DNA from: Flavobacterium sp. J372
GTDB taxonomy: Bacteria; Bacteroidota; Bacteroidia; Flavobacteriales; Flavobacteriaceae
Direction of reading: 5' to 3'
DNA: 64,000 nt
Assembly (NCBI RefSeq): GCF_024699965.1
Contig: NZ_JAJOMZ010000004.1
Location: 990,001-1,054,000 of the forward strand
The notes beneath the pieces are model-generated. The model worked only from the letters and a program-made list of their open reading frames with translations, made no database searches and was not told the origin of the DNA. Positions 54,101 to 62,633 of the stretch are shown one piece after another; within the stretch, counting starts at the first letter, position 1; each line of letters begins with the position of its first letter. A program made the position numbers and the translations under genes.

Positions 54101-54215
54101 TGTAGGCGGTACGGTTTTCTCGCTGGTGCTAACCCTTTTCATAATTCCGGCAATTTACTATATGTGGTCGCGCCCTAAAAAGCACCGCCCTGAATTTGAT
54201 AATCTTGAAGACTAA
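51137..54215 (+). pseudogene. RND efflux pump permease (AcrB/HAE1 type), frame broken by one base
   Basis: Two frames form one 1025-residue RND pump. The first (51137-51706) has TM1 and the start of the porter domain; the second carries the rest, with GLVVDDGIVVTENIFKK including the proton-relay DD pair in TM4 and the C-terminal half repeat. The join is at GGGGGG 51669-51674: removing one G gives VQIWGQKRYAMRLWLDPVKL, a standard RND sequence. Total 3079 bases is 3n+1. The neighbours (adaptor, TolC) are intact, which favours a sequencing error. Likely role: export of drugs, detergents or metabolites. Confidence 0.9.
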
Positions 54216-54216
54216 T

Positions 54217-55539
54217 ATGAGGTTTTTTTTAGCGATTATAACTATATTATTTACGCTTGGCACAAATGCGCAGGACACCGTTGTGAAGCCTGCGTATCCG
54301 CTCCTTACTGTTGAAGAGGCTGTGACCATAGCGCTTGAGAACAATTATGACATCCGCCTGAGCCGTAATGACCTGAAAATTGATGAGCAGAATGTAAGCC
54401 TTGCAAATGCGGGGCTGCTGCCCAACGTGTCGGGAACGTTTAGCCGGAATAACTCCATACAAAACTCAACACAGATAAGGGCTGATGGTACGCAACAGGA
54501 ACTTGATAACGCACGCAACAACCAGATGAACTACGGCGTAAACCTGGGTTGGACTATTTTTGACGGCTTCCGGATGTTTGCACGCTACGACCAGCTCAAG
54601 GAATTGAGAAAGCAGGGCGATCAGGAATTGAAGCTGACTATTCTCACGCGTATAAGTGATGTAATGACAACCTATTATGACCTCGTGCAGCAGCAACAAT
54701 TATTGAAGGCACTCGACACAGCTATCGTAATTTCAAAACAGCGCGTAACCCTGGCCGATAACCGTTTCAAAATCGGGAAGGCTGCAAAACTTGAACTGCT
54801 AAACGCGCAGGTTGACCTGAATACAGACCAGACCAATTACCTTCGCCAGGCAGAATCTTACGAGAATACAAAAACCTTTTTGAACGAACTGATGGCGCGC
54901 GACCTGATGACAAAGTTTGTAGTGGTTGACTCGGTAATAACCGATGACAAACTGAAACTGGTTGACCTGATGAATACCGCACAAGGCCAAAATCCGCAAA
55001 TACAAATTGCAGTCATCAATAAGAAGGTAGCCGAGCTCAACCTGAAGCAAGTACGCGGGTTGCGCTATCCGGAGATAGGGGTAAGCACCGGTTATATCTT
55101 TACCGAAAGCGAAAACAGCCTCGGGTTTGCAAGGGAAAACAGCGGCCAGGGGTGGAGCTATGGTCTTTCGGCAAATATCAACATCTTCAACGGCTTCCTG
55201 CAGGCACGTAATGAACGAATTGCAAAGCTGCAGATAGATAATAGCGGCATTTTTATTGAGCAGCAAACTAAAGCTGTAAATTCACGCCTTATGGCGTCAT
55301 TCCAAACGTACCTTACAAATCTTGAGCTAGTGAACCTCGAAAAGAAAAATGAGGAAATCGCAAAACAAAACCTCGACATTACAATGGAGAAATACCGCAT
55401 AGGAACCATCACACAGATTGAGGTCCGCACAGCACAGCTCAACTACATAAACGCTATAGCCCGTAATGCCACTGCACAATACAATGCAAAAATTAGCGAA
55501 GTATCATTGAAGGAACTGGCAGGTAATATACAGTTTTAA
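54217..55539 (+). CDS. TolC-family outer-membrane efflux protein
   Basis: A 440-residue exported protein beginning at ATG 54217 with a signal peptide (MRFFLAIITILFTLGTNAQ). The two OEP repeats are visible: LTVEEAVTIALENNYDIRLS and a second half near LKLVDLMNTAQGQNPQIQIA, with long helices (EKYRIGTITQIEVRTAQLNY). It provides the outer-membrane exit of the tripartite pump encoded by the two genes directly upstream; it starts 1 base after the pump stop. Confidence 0.94.
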   Translation: MRFFLAIITILFTLGTNAQDTVVKPAYPLLTVEEAVTIALENNYDIRLSRNDLKIDEQNVSLANAGLLPNVSGTFSRNNSIQNSTQIRADGTQQELDNARNNQMNYGVNLGWTIFDGFRMFARYDQLKELRKQGDQELKLTILTRISDVMTTYYDLVQQQQLLKALDTAIVISKQRVTLADNRFKIGKAAKLELLNAQVDLNTDQTNYLRQAESYENTKTFLNELMARDLMTKFVVVDSVITDDKLKLVDLMNTAQGQNPQIQIAVINKKVAELNLKQVRGLRYPEIGVSTGYIFTESENSLGFARENSGQGWSYGLSANINIFNGFLQARNERIAKLQIDNSGIFIEQQTKAVNSRLMASFQTYLTNLELVNLEKKNEEIAKQNLDITMEKYRIGTITQIEVRTAQLNYINAIARNATAQYNAKISEVSLKELAGNIQF

Positions 55540-55561
55540 TTTAGATAAGGTCTTCCGGGTC

Positions 55562-55598
55562 GAGAAATCTCTTCAACTATGATAAATATAGATTTCTC
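55562..55598. repeat. Short inverted repeat between tolC-like and GH30 genes
   Basis: GAGAAATCT (55562-55570) and AGATTTCTC (55590-55598), followed by GC-rich TTCGCTGCGCTTCGGTCGA. It looks like an extragenic palindromic element and could end both convergent genes. No T-tract terminator is obvious. Confidence 0.35.
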
Positions 55599-55641
55599 CA
55601 ATTCGCTGCGCTTCGGTCGACATGGAATATCACTCTTGCCA

Positions 55642-57084
55642 TTAAAACACCAGCGTCTGTATTGAGTGCGCCGGGCTTTCAACTTTTGTAGCTTTCCCCT
55701 GAATCCAAAGATTGTACTCAACCTTTTCATTACCCTTATTCATTACAATAACGGCTACTTTACCATCAGTATTAATAAAAGCAGTTGCTTCAAGCGCACT
55801 TCGGCTTGGTGAGCAGGCTATACGTTTTGCACCCGGACGCACGAATTTCGAGATGTGCCCTATATAATAATAACTGTTAGTAAACATCAATTCACCGGTT
55901 TTGGTATTGCCATGAACAGGTGCAAAGCAAAGATTCTTCACGTGGTTAGGCCCGCCGGTCTCGTCAAGCAGGATGTTCCAGTCAGTCCACGCTACAAGCC
56001 CGTTGTTGAAGTCATTGATCATATTTGTACCGTACATCTCGCCAAGCTTCCAGTCGTTAATGCGGTTAATGTCGAATTTCTCCTTGCAGCCTTCCGTAAA
56101 GATAAGATTGGTATTCGGGTAGGCTTCATGTACCAGTTTAACGTTGTCAAACATATTCTCTCCGCCGCTCCAGTTCTCATACCAGTGAAAACCGATACCC
56201 CACACATATTTTGCAGCTTCAGGGTCGTCAAGCATTGTGCTGGTGCGCTGGTAAAGCATGTCGCGGTTATGGTCCCACGCAATGATTTTCTTGTTGCCGT
56301 AACCTGCTTTCTTCATTGTTGGACCAAGATAGTTTTTCAGGAAATCACGTTCCTCCTCGCCAGTGTAAATGCATGACTCCCATACCTGCGTAGCCATAGG
56401 CTCATTTTGTATGGATATGCCCCAAATTGGAATTCCCTCTTTCTCGTAAGCGTTAATAAACTTCGTATAATAATTAGCCCAGCTTTGGTAGAACTCCGGC
56501 TTTAGTTTACCACCCTTCAGCATGCTGCCGTTTGTCTTCATAAACGCAGGCGGGCTCCAGGGTGAAGCGTACATGGTAAGCTTATCACCCGCAGCTGTAA
56601 TTGCTTTTTTAATGAGCGGTATGCGGAACTGCTTATCGTGGTCAACCCTGAAGGTTTTTAAATCTTTGTCGCCCTCTTCAACATAGGTATAACTTCCGCT
56701 GGCAAAATCACTACTGTGAATAGTAGTGCGCGCCAGCGTATAGCCGATGCCCTTGTTTGCATCATAATAAGCATCCAGAAACTGCTGCTGCGCTTTAGGA
56801 GAAAGCTTGGCAAACGTTTCGGCAGACGCATCTGTAATCGCGCCACCTATGCCCATCACGGTCTGGAATGTCTGGCCCGGGTTTACGAAGATGGAAACCT
56901 CACCTTCAGTCGGCTGGCTGTAGGGCGCGAAGGAGAGGGTGGATGCAGCAGGTGAAATACGTAGCTGCGTGTTTTCGGCAGTGGTGTAAACCGTAACTTT
57001 TTTCCCGTCAGGATTGTATTGTTTTTTATTCTGTGCGAAAAGCACAGTGCCTGAAAGCAGTAGGATTAGTGATATTTTCTTCAT
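55642..57084 (-). CDS. Glycoside hydrolase family 30 (glucosylceramidase-like)
   Basis: A 480-residue exported enzyme: signal peptide (MKKISLILLLSGTVLFAQ), a TIM barrel with acid/base E228 (ISIQNEPMATQ) and nucleophile E331 (LIFTEGCKEKF), and a C-terminal beta-sandwich (AVIVMNKGNEKVEYNLWIQG). GH30 enzymes are retaining beta-glucosidases, beta-1,6-glucanases or beta-xylosidases; here the sequence resembles the glucosylceramidase/beta-1,6-glucanase branch, with the precise substrate open. It lies 9 bases after rpe and is probably co-transcribed with it. Confidence 0.92.
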   Translation of the reverse strand: MKKISLILLLSGTVLFAQNKKQYNPDGKKVTVYTTAENTQLRISPAASTLSFAPYSQPTEGEVSIFVNPGQTFQTVMGIGGAITDASAETFAKLSPKAQQQFLDAYYDANKGIGYTLARTTIHSSDFASGSYTYVEEGDKDLKTFRVDHDKQFRIPLIKKAITAAGDKLTMYASPWSPPAFMKTNGSMLKGGKLKPEFYQSWANYYTKFINAYEKEGIPIWGISIQNEPMATQVWESCIYTGEEERDFLKNYLGPTMKKAGYGNKKIIAWDHNRDMLYQRTSTMLDDPEAAKYVWGIGFHWYENWSGGENMFDNVKLVHEAYPNTNLIFTEGCKEKFDINRINDWKLGEMYGTNMINDFNNGLVAWTDWNILLDETGGPNHVKNLCFAPVHGNTKTGELMFTNSYYYIGHISKFVRPGAKRIACSPSRSALEATAFINTDGKVAVIVMNKGNEKVEYNLWIQGKATKVESPAHSIQTLVF

Positions 57085-57093
57085 ATAAATGAT

Positions 57094-57756
57094 TTAAAAA
57101 GAAGTCAGCTTTTTCAATGATGCAATAGTCTCGGTGGGGTTACTTGCACTAAAAACAAAATTGCCTGCAACCAGTACATCGGCTCCGGCTTCAACAAGTT
57201 TTACGGCATTTTTATCACTTACGCCGCCGTCAATCTCAATAAGGGTTGAAGCCTCATGACGGTTGATGATTTCTTTCAGCTTCTTTATTTTATCATATGT
57301 GTTTTCAATGAACGATTGCCCGCCAAATCCCGGGTTAACGCTCATAAGGCAAACCACATCAATATCTTTAATAATGTCTTCCAAAAGTGAAACATTAGTG
57401 TGCGGATTTATAGCAACACCCCCTTTCATACCCTCGGCTTTTATTGCCTGAAGCGTGCGGTGCAAGTGGGTACAGGCCTCATAGTGTACAGTAAGGTTGT
57501 TGGCGCCAAGCTGGGCAAAAGTTTTTATATACTGGTCGGGGTTTACTATCATCAGGTGAACATCAATAGTCTTCTTTGCGTGGCGTGTAATGGCTTGTAA
57601 AACCGGCATCCCGAAAGATATGTTGGGCACAAAAACGCCATCCATAATGTCAATGTGAAACCAGTCGGCATCACTGTTATTAATCATTTCAATGTCGCGT
57701 TGGAGGTTGGCAAAATCTGCCGAAAGCACCGATGGCGCTATGAGGGTATTTTTCAT
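57094..57756 (-). CDS. rpe: Ribulose-phosphate 3-epimerase
   Basis: A 220-residue TIM-barrel enzyme of the pentose phosphate pathway. ATG 57756 opens with the typical LIAPSVLSADFANLQRDI. Metal and acid/base residues sit in DWFHIDIMDGVFVPN, IDVHLMI and IEIDGGV; the loop MSVNPGFGGQSF is fully conserved. A -7 box lies 16 bases upstream. A 6-codon longer start is possible but runs into the promoter. Confidence 0.95.
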   Translation of the reverse strand: MKNTLIAPSVLSADFANLQRDIEMINNSDADWFHIDIMDGVFVPNISFGMPVLQAITRHAKKTIDVHLMIVNPDQYIKTFAQLGANNLTVHYEACTHLHRTLQAIKAEGMKGGVAINPHTNVSLLEDIIKDIDVVCLMSVNPGFGGQSFIENTYDKIKKLKEIINRHEASTLIEIDGGVSDKNAVKLVEAGADVLVAGNFVFSASNPTETIASLKKLTSF

Positions 57757-57771
57757 TGTGTTGTGTTTGTA

Positions 57772-57779
57772 CAAATATA
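57772..57779 (-). promoter_or_regulatory. Promoter -7 box of rpe
   Basis: Minus strand TATATTTG, 15 bases upstream of ATG 57756. Confidence 0.5.
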
Positions 57780-58088
57780 AACTTTAAGTTAGAATGTTGA
57801 AAATCTAATAAAGTTTGAAAGTTGCAAAAAACTGGCACAATATTAGTAGGATATTTCCCGTTAGTAAATAGAGTTTGAGTTAGTTAGTTGTATACCGTTC
57901 CTTCAGTTTAATGCAATAAAAAACTCCGGTAATCAGCCGGAGTTTCAATCATCAATCAAAAAACGAACAGTTATTAAACTGTTGGTGCGGTATATATTTT
58001 TATTCGTGAATTACATAATCTGAGTGCCAAAATACAACTAATATTTAAATTATAAAATATTGGTGTTATTTTTTTGCACTTATTTCAC
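57780..58088. other. Intergenic region between rpe and rpoD
   Basis: AT-rich, no gene seen. It holds the rpoD terminator (57918-57945) and a small hairpin AACAGTT / AACTGTT at 57966-57983. Confidence 0.6.
57918..57945 (-). terminator. Probable terminator of rpoD
   Basis: Minus strand AAACTCCGG, 7-base loop, CCGGAGTTT followed by more T. It is ~145 bases beyond the rpoD stop codon. Confidence 0.75.
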
Positions 58089-58952
58089 TTATCCCAAATA
58101 TGTTTTAAGGATTTTGCTGCGCGATGTATGCTTCAACCTCCTGATAGCCTTTTCTTTAATCTGGCGCACACGCTCGCGGGTCAGGTCAAAGGTTTCGCCT
58201 ATCTCTTCAAGGGTCATAGGGTGCTGGTCGCCAAGCCCAAAGTAAAGCCTCACCACATCAGCCTCACGCGGCGTAAGTGTCTCAAGCGCACGCTCAATCT
58301 CTGTACGAAGCGATTCATGTATCAGCTCACGGTCAGGGTTTGGTGATTCGCCTGAGCGTAGTACGTCATAAAGGTTAGAGTCTTCACCCTCAACAAGCGG
58401 CGCATCCATCGAAAGGTGGCGTCCACTGTTCTTCATGCTTTCCTTCACATCATTCACCGTCATGTCAAGCTCTTTCGCAATCTCTTCAGCCGACGGGGCA
58501 CGCTCATTGCTTTGCTCAAGCAATGCATACATCTTGTTGATCTTGTTTATAGAACCGATCTTGTTAAGCGGTAGCCTCACAATACGCGACTGTTCAGCTA
58601 ATGCCTGAAGAATCGACTGGCGGATCCACCATACGGCGTATGATATGAATTTGAAACCACGCGTTTCGTCAAAACGCTGTGCTGCCTTTATAAGCCCTAA
58701 GTTACCCTCGTTGATAAGGTCGGGAAGGGTAAGCCCTTGGTTTTGATACTGTTTTGCCACCGATACCACGAAACGAAGGTTGGCTTTTGTAAGCTTCTCC
58801 AGCGCCCTCTGGTCTCCGGCTTTTATACGTTGAGCTAATTCTACCTCCTCATCCGCAGTGATAAGATCCACTTTTCCAATCTCCTGAAGGTACTTGTCTA
58901 ACGATGCAGTTTCCCTGTTGGTAACCTGCTTGGTAATTTTTAATTGTCTCAT
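58089..58952 (-). CDS. rpoD: Primary RNA polymerase sigma factor (RpoD/SigA)
   Basis: A 287-residue sigma-70 protein of the short Bacteroidota type, lacking the N-terminal region 1.1. Region 1.2 is [20 protein letters not shown]; region 2 has the core-binding [20 protein letters not shown] and promoter-melting [14 protein letters not shown]; region 3 follows; region 4 has LTREQ-like [15 protein letters not shown] and the helix-turn-helix [20 protein letters not shown]. It would direct transcription from the TAnnTTTG promoters seen across the window. Confidence 0.95.
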   Translation of the reverse strand: MRQLKITKQVTNRETASLDKYLQEIGKVDLITADEEVELAQRIKAGDQRALEKLTKANLRFVVSVAKQYQNQGLTLPDLINEGNLGLIKAAQRFDETRGFKFISYAVWWIRQSILQALAEQSRIVRLPLNKIGSINKINKMYALLEQSNERAPSAEEIAKELDMTVNDVKESMKNSGRHLSMDAPLVEGEDSNLYDVLRSGESPNPDRELIHESLRTEIERALETLTPREADVVRLYFGLGDQHPMTLEEIGETFDLTRERVRQIKEKAIRRLKHTSRSKILKTYLG

Positions 58953-59355
58953 GTAATGGGTTTCCTGAGTATTAAGTGTTCAGGTAGTTATACGTAGCAA
59001 TAACGCAAAAAGTTACAAAACCCGTTAATATACCGTAAGTTTAACGTTTTTAGTATAATGTATAACTGTAAGATGTTGATTATCAGTGTTTAAATTTCAT
59101 TAACATTTATTTAAGAAGTTGTGATATATGGAACAAAAGCTTTCTTAAAATAAGCTGATTTAAGTCAATTTTGCTTGTTTTTGCAAAAAGTGGGGTGCAA
59201 GGTACTTGAAGGTGTTAACATGAATTTAAGAGTTAGCTTCACACGCAATTTAGTTGAACGTTTTTAAAATATTACCAAAACATTATATTTAGGTACTTCT
59301 GTTAAAATATTACAAAATTTAAAATATTTTAATTATTATTGTATAGCATTACTTC
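58953..59355. other. Long AT-rich region upstream of rpoD and of the lipoprotein gene
   Basis: 403 bases with no credible gene. On the minus strand TACCTTGC followed by ACCCC (59192-59204) is a near match to the -7 box and start-site pattern and could be an rpoD promoter with a ~240-base leader. On the plus strand TATATTTA (59284-59291) is a weak -7-like box for the lipoprotein gene at 59356. Runs of A and T dominate the rest. Confidence 0.4.
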
Positions 59356-60894
59356 TTGAGTAAGCGAAACACCTTATTAACCTTTGCACTACTCTTATTT
59401 TCTTTTATCGGGTGCCAGGAAGATGATATCCTGATGAATGAACAACCGGCTGAAGGTTCGGCTACAATCACCAAAATAAGCTTTAGCCAGATTAAGAACG
59501 ACCCGAAACACCGGCGAGTAGCCGGAACGGTTGACGAATTTAAGGAATCCATCAAACTGAAGCATAGCTCCACCGGCAGGCTGGTGTATAATGAAGAATA
59601 CGGCTTTTATATTGATGAAGAGAATGGCATATATATTGAAGATGGAGAAAAGCACTCATACACCTTCAGGATAGAGCGCCCTGAAACAGGTGAAAAGATT
59701 GAGAACATAGTTTTTTCGCCTGACGGGAATGGTGGGTATAGAACGATGCTGGTGAAGTATGATATTAAAAGTGATGAATTTTATACATTGACTGAAGATG
59801 AATTGAAAGAGAGGGAAGCCCAATTGGCGCTATATGACCCTACTGCTAAAGACTTTTCAATTGTAATTTGTGATTATGTATGGAAGTTTCATTATAAAGA
59901 ACGTGATGAACGTGAACAATGGCTTCATGAACCTGGTTACTGGTATAAAGAATGGGACTGTCAATTCATTGGCGGTGGTGGCGGAGGCTCTTCTGGCGGT
60001 TCAGGGGGTGTGGGCGGCGGCGGTAGCTCAGGCGGTGGTGGTAATGGCCCGGCTTGTTGTGGTGGAGGCGGTAGCGGTAGTGGAGGCGTGTGGTTTGGAG
60101 AGCCGGCACCACCAATTGTGACAACGCCAATACCGAAGACATACAATCCCTATAAAATTAAATTAGACCCTTTATTAATGCACAACTATAAATGCCAGTC
60201 GCAGATAATAATAGATGTGCACAATGCCTGCTCTGGTTTAAATGACGCATTTTTAAACATATTTGAAGGGCTTGGCACACATAACGTTACTTATTTTAAT
60301 TCGCCTAACATGAGTAGTAATGGACACACTACTTTCCCTGACGCAAACATACCAATATCGGGAAATCCGAATCAAATTTTTAATTTCGAAATTGAATTGA
60401 GAAATTCCTTTCTAAATACTGCTACTGATTTAGCGATTGCACGAACCGTTATTCATGAAAATGTACATGCACTTTTATTATATTTAAAACATACGAATAA
60501 TATTGTAACAATGAACGAAAATCCTACATATGAACAATTGCTGACTGCGTATGTAGATAAAAAAGCCCAGATGGGATATTATACATTTCCAACTAATAAT
60601 GATATACATCATGAATTTATGATTCAATTTATAGATGATATAAAAGAGACTTTGAAAGCTTATGGACAAAGTAAAGGGTATAATTTACCTGACAATTATT
60701 ATTATTCAATGGCTTGGGGCGGGCTTCATGATACAGCGACATTCAATGTATTATTTCCACCATATGTTAATCTATCCCTAAATCCAGCTCGGGTTGAAAT
60801 TATCGGGATTTTAGTTGCTGATCAAAATAATCAGACCCAATATGATTTGAATGGAAACAGTATTGTGCCGCAAGGAGTAAAATGTACAAATTAA
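59356..60894 (+). CDS. Lipoprotein with Gly/Ser-rich linker and HExxH metallopeptidase-like domain (toxin candidate)
   Basis: 512 residues, starting at TTG; this start gives a lipoprotein signal (LLTFALLLFSFIGC). Residues ~25-205 form a domain of alternating charged beta-type segments (STGRLVYNEEYGFYIDEENG, KHSYTFRIERPETGEKIENI) that I take to be the constant part. Residues ~206-247 are almost only Gly and Ser, with one ACC. The rest is a separate domain with HENVH (H367, E368, H371) in ARTVIHENVHALLLYL and a conserved-looking end, SMAWGGLHDTATF. The coding DNA becomes much more AT-rich after the linker. Three small exported proteins follow, the first one base after the stop. A polymorphic toxin is my inference; a surface peptidase is the alternative. 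Confidence 0.7.
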   Translation: MSKRNTLLTFALLLFSFIGCQEDDILMNEQPAEGSATITKISFSQIKNDPKHRRVAGTVDEFKESIKLKHSSTGRLVYNEEYGFYIDEENGIYIEDGEKHSYTFRIERPETGEKIENIVFSPDGNGGYRTMLVKYDIKSDEFYTLTEDELKEREAQLALYDPTAKDFSIVICDYVWKFHYKERDEREQWLHEPGYWYKEWDCQFIGGGGGGSSGGSGGVGGGGSSGGGGNGPACCGGGGSGSGGVWFGEPAPPIVTTPIPKTYNPYKIKLDPLLMHNYKCQSQIIIDVHNACSGLNDAFLNIFEGLGTHNVTYFNSPNMSSNGHTTFPDANIPISGNPNQIFNFEIELRNSFLNTATDLAIARTVIHENVHALLLYLKHTNNIVTMNENPTYEQLLTAYVDKKAQMGYYTFPTNNDIHHEFMIQFIDDIKETLKAYGQSKGYNLPDNYYYSMAWGGLHDTATFNVLFPPYVNLSLNPARVEIIGILVADQNNQTQYDLNGNSIVPQGVKCTN

Positions 60895-60895
60895 C

Positions 60896-61414
60896 ATGAA
60901 ATATTTTCTTATTATAATTATAGCGATAACATCATGTGCAGGGATGCAGCAAAGTACCCCTAGCGATAAAACGACCTTGCTTAGACTTGAGCTGTTACGT
61001 AATAAAGATAAATTTAGTGCTATGAATATTGGTGATTCAATATTGATACATAAAGAAGTACTCCCAGTATCAGCATTAAAACGATATTATATTGGAGCCG
61101 TTTCAGATAATCACCTTTCTATGGAAGAAGCTAGGGAAATTTTTGGAAACGAAAATGAACCAATTTACAATCATATCCCTTTTGAGGCTTCAAATTGGAC
61201 TTATGGTTCATTTCCCGGATTAAAGGTTGCCTTATTCGACGAGGAAAAATATACGCAAGGATATAACTTTAATAAGGAAGGCAAAATCGGAATCGGAACA
61301 TTAGAAATTAGGCATATTTCAAAACCGTTAATTCTGCCAAACAGAAAATATGCAATTATCGCTTGGGGTAGTGAACATTATGGCAGTATGGTCTCTATAT
61401 ATAAAAAAAAATAA
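60896..61414 (+). CDS. Small lipoprotein, immunity-like paralogue 1
   Basis: 172 residues as read: signal MKYFLIIIIAITSC with lipobox Cys14, then a domain with LRLELLRNKDKFSAM, LSMEEAREIFGNENEP and FPGLKVALFDEEKY. The frame ends at a poly-A run of nine (61403-61411). With eight A the frame would run on as SIYKKNNDRWEFYKEYGFMN to a stop at 61457, matching the end of the next protein. I recognise no family. It begins 1 base after the toxin-candidate gene, so translation is coupled. The role as immunity protein is inferred from position and export to the same compartment. Confidence 0.6.
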   Translation: MKYFLIIIIAITSCAGMQQSTPSDKTTLLRLELLRNKDKFSAMNIGDSILIHKEVLPVSALKRYYIGAVSDNHLSMEEAREIFGNENEPIYNHIPFEASNWTYGSFPGLKVALFDEEKYTQGYNFNKEGKIGIGTLEIRHISKPLILPNRKYAIIAWGSEHYGSMVSIYKKK

Positions 61415-61477
61415 CGATAGGTGGGAATTCTATAAAGAGTATGGGTTTATGAATTAACTCCTGTCATTAAAATTATA

Positions 61478-61891
61478 ATGAAATTAATACTTGTTGTCCT
61501 TTTAAACTTTTCAGTATGTTTTTGTCAAAATTTGACAAAAGATCAACAAATAATTCTTAGGCATGAAATTTTACGTACAAAGATTGATTATCCTTTAGCA
61601 AAAGAAATACTTGGAGATTCATTGATTATAAGTAGAGAGATTTATCAAGAAGCCCCTAAGATTGATATATATAAGTCAGAGGCTGTAAAATACAATTACT
61701 TGACCAAAAATGAATTGAAAAGGGTTTTTGGACGCGGTGAGGATTTGTTTGATATTAATGGTAATTTGCCATTAAATTGGAATAATAAAGATTTTCAAGG
61801 TATGAAAGTCGCACTTTATTTTCAGGGAAAGTTTAATAAACTTATCATGGCCAAAGTGTCGGTATATTTCTTGGAAATCTGGATGTTGTAA
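61478..61891 (+). CDS. Small exported protein, immunity-like paralogue 2 (frame broken)
   Basis: 137 residues as read, with signal MKLILVVLLNFSVCFC. The layout copies the previous gene: LRHEILRTKIDYPLA, LTKNELKRVFGRGEDL and FQGMKVALYFQGKFNK align in order with it. After ~61840 the homology passes to another frame (YHGQSVGIFLGNLD ... SISIYKKVNGEWKFYKTFY) which stops at 62037; the total, 560 bases, is 3n+2, so one base appears to be missing. The real product would then be ~186 residues. Unknown family; probable immunity or accessory protein. Confidence 0.55.
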   Translation: MKLILVVLLNFSVCFCQNLTKDQQIILRHEILRTKIDYPLAKEILGDSLIISREIYQEAPKIDIYKSEAVKYNYLTKNELKRVFGRGEDLFDINGNLPLNWNNKDFQGMKVALYFQGKFNKLIMAKVSVYFLEIWML

Positions 61892-62049
61892 CATTAGGTA
61901 TTCCAGTAATAAGAAAAGATGGAAAATATGCCTTTATGCAGTGGTATAATGAACGTGATGGCAATAGTATATCAATTTATAAAAAAGTAAATGGTGAATG
62001 GAAATTCTATAAAACATTTTACAGTATGAATTTTTAATAAGTATTTGAT

Positions 62050-62502
62050 ATGAAAGTAATCGTTTTGTATTTTTTATTGTTATTCACCATTACAACATCC
62101 TGGCAGGAAAATATTATTGCCGAAATGGCAATTCAACAATTTCCAGATAAGGAAGGTTATCATGTCATAGCCACCCCAAATAATCATGACATCAAGAATT
62201 TTGTGGGCAATAAGAGAACTAGAGCTGACCTGGAGTTGCCAAATATCACTTTCGGGTTTAATAAAATGATGTCTGAAAAATGGAATTTGAAAACTTTTCC
62301 AAAAGTAAAAGATAAAGTAACCATCATTGCCGACTTCAACACGTTGACAAAAAAGCAACTAAACAGCAAGGGGAGTACTTATCTGGAATTGTCTAACCCA
62401 ATATTTTCCGAGGATGGTATGCATGCACTAATAACGGTAAATGTATTTACAGATTACGTTATGTCAGAATTAGAAACTATACTTATCTATTTCAAAAGGT
62501 AA
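62050..62502 (+). CDS. Small exported protein, immunity-like gene 3 (frame broken near 3' end)
   Basis: 150 residues as read, with signal MKVIVLYFLLLFTITTS and no lipobox. The body is unlike genes 1 and 2 in its first half (IAEMAIQQFPDKEGYHVIAT) but has the same closing logic: KVTIIADFNTLTKKQL, TYLELSNPIFSEDGMHALIT. Shifting frame near 62472 gives NYTYLFQKVNGKWQFVWKEV and a stop at 62549, parallel to SIYKKVNGEWKFYK in gene 2; 500 bases is 3n+2. It would then be ~166 residues. Unknown family, same inferred role as its neighbours. Confidence 0.5.
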   Translation: MKVIVLYFLLLFTITTSWQENIIAEMAIQQFPDKEGYHVIATPNNHDIKNFVGNKRTRADLELPNITFGFNKMMSEKWNLKTFPKVKDKVTIIADFNTLTKKQLNSKGSTYLELSNPIFSEDGMHALITVNVFTDYVMSELETILIYFKR

Positions 62503-62579
62503 ATGGCAAATGGCAATTCGTTTGGAAGGAAGTAATTGGGTTGAGCTAATGAGCTTTGCGCCACTATAGTCTCAAAACC

Positions 62580-62608
62580 AAAAAACCCCGCAACTCTCGC
62601 TGCGGGGT
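62580..62608 (-). terminator. Terminator of pnp
   Basis: Minus strand AACCCCGCA, 8-base loop, TGCGGGGTT, then T. It lies 25 bases past the pnp stop; the plus-strand tail TTCTTTT may also stop transcripts from the lipoprotein locus. Confidence 0.8.
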
Positions 62609-62633
62609 TCTTTTAGAATTAACCTCAAAGTAA

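Noticed and set aside
59970..60100. Glycine-rich stretch as a microsatellite or misassembly
   Set aside because: Codons for Gly and Ser vary (GGC, GGT, GGA, TCA, AGC), the frame stays open and a defined domain follows, so it is a real linker.
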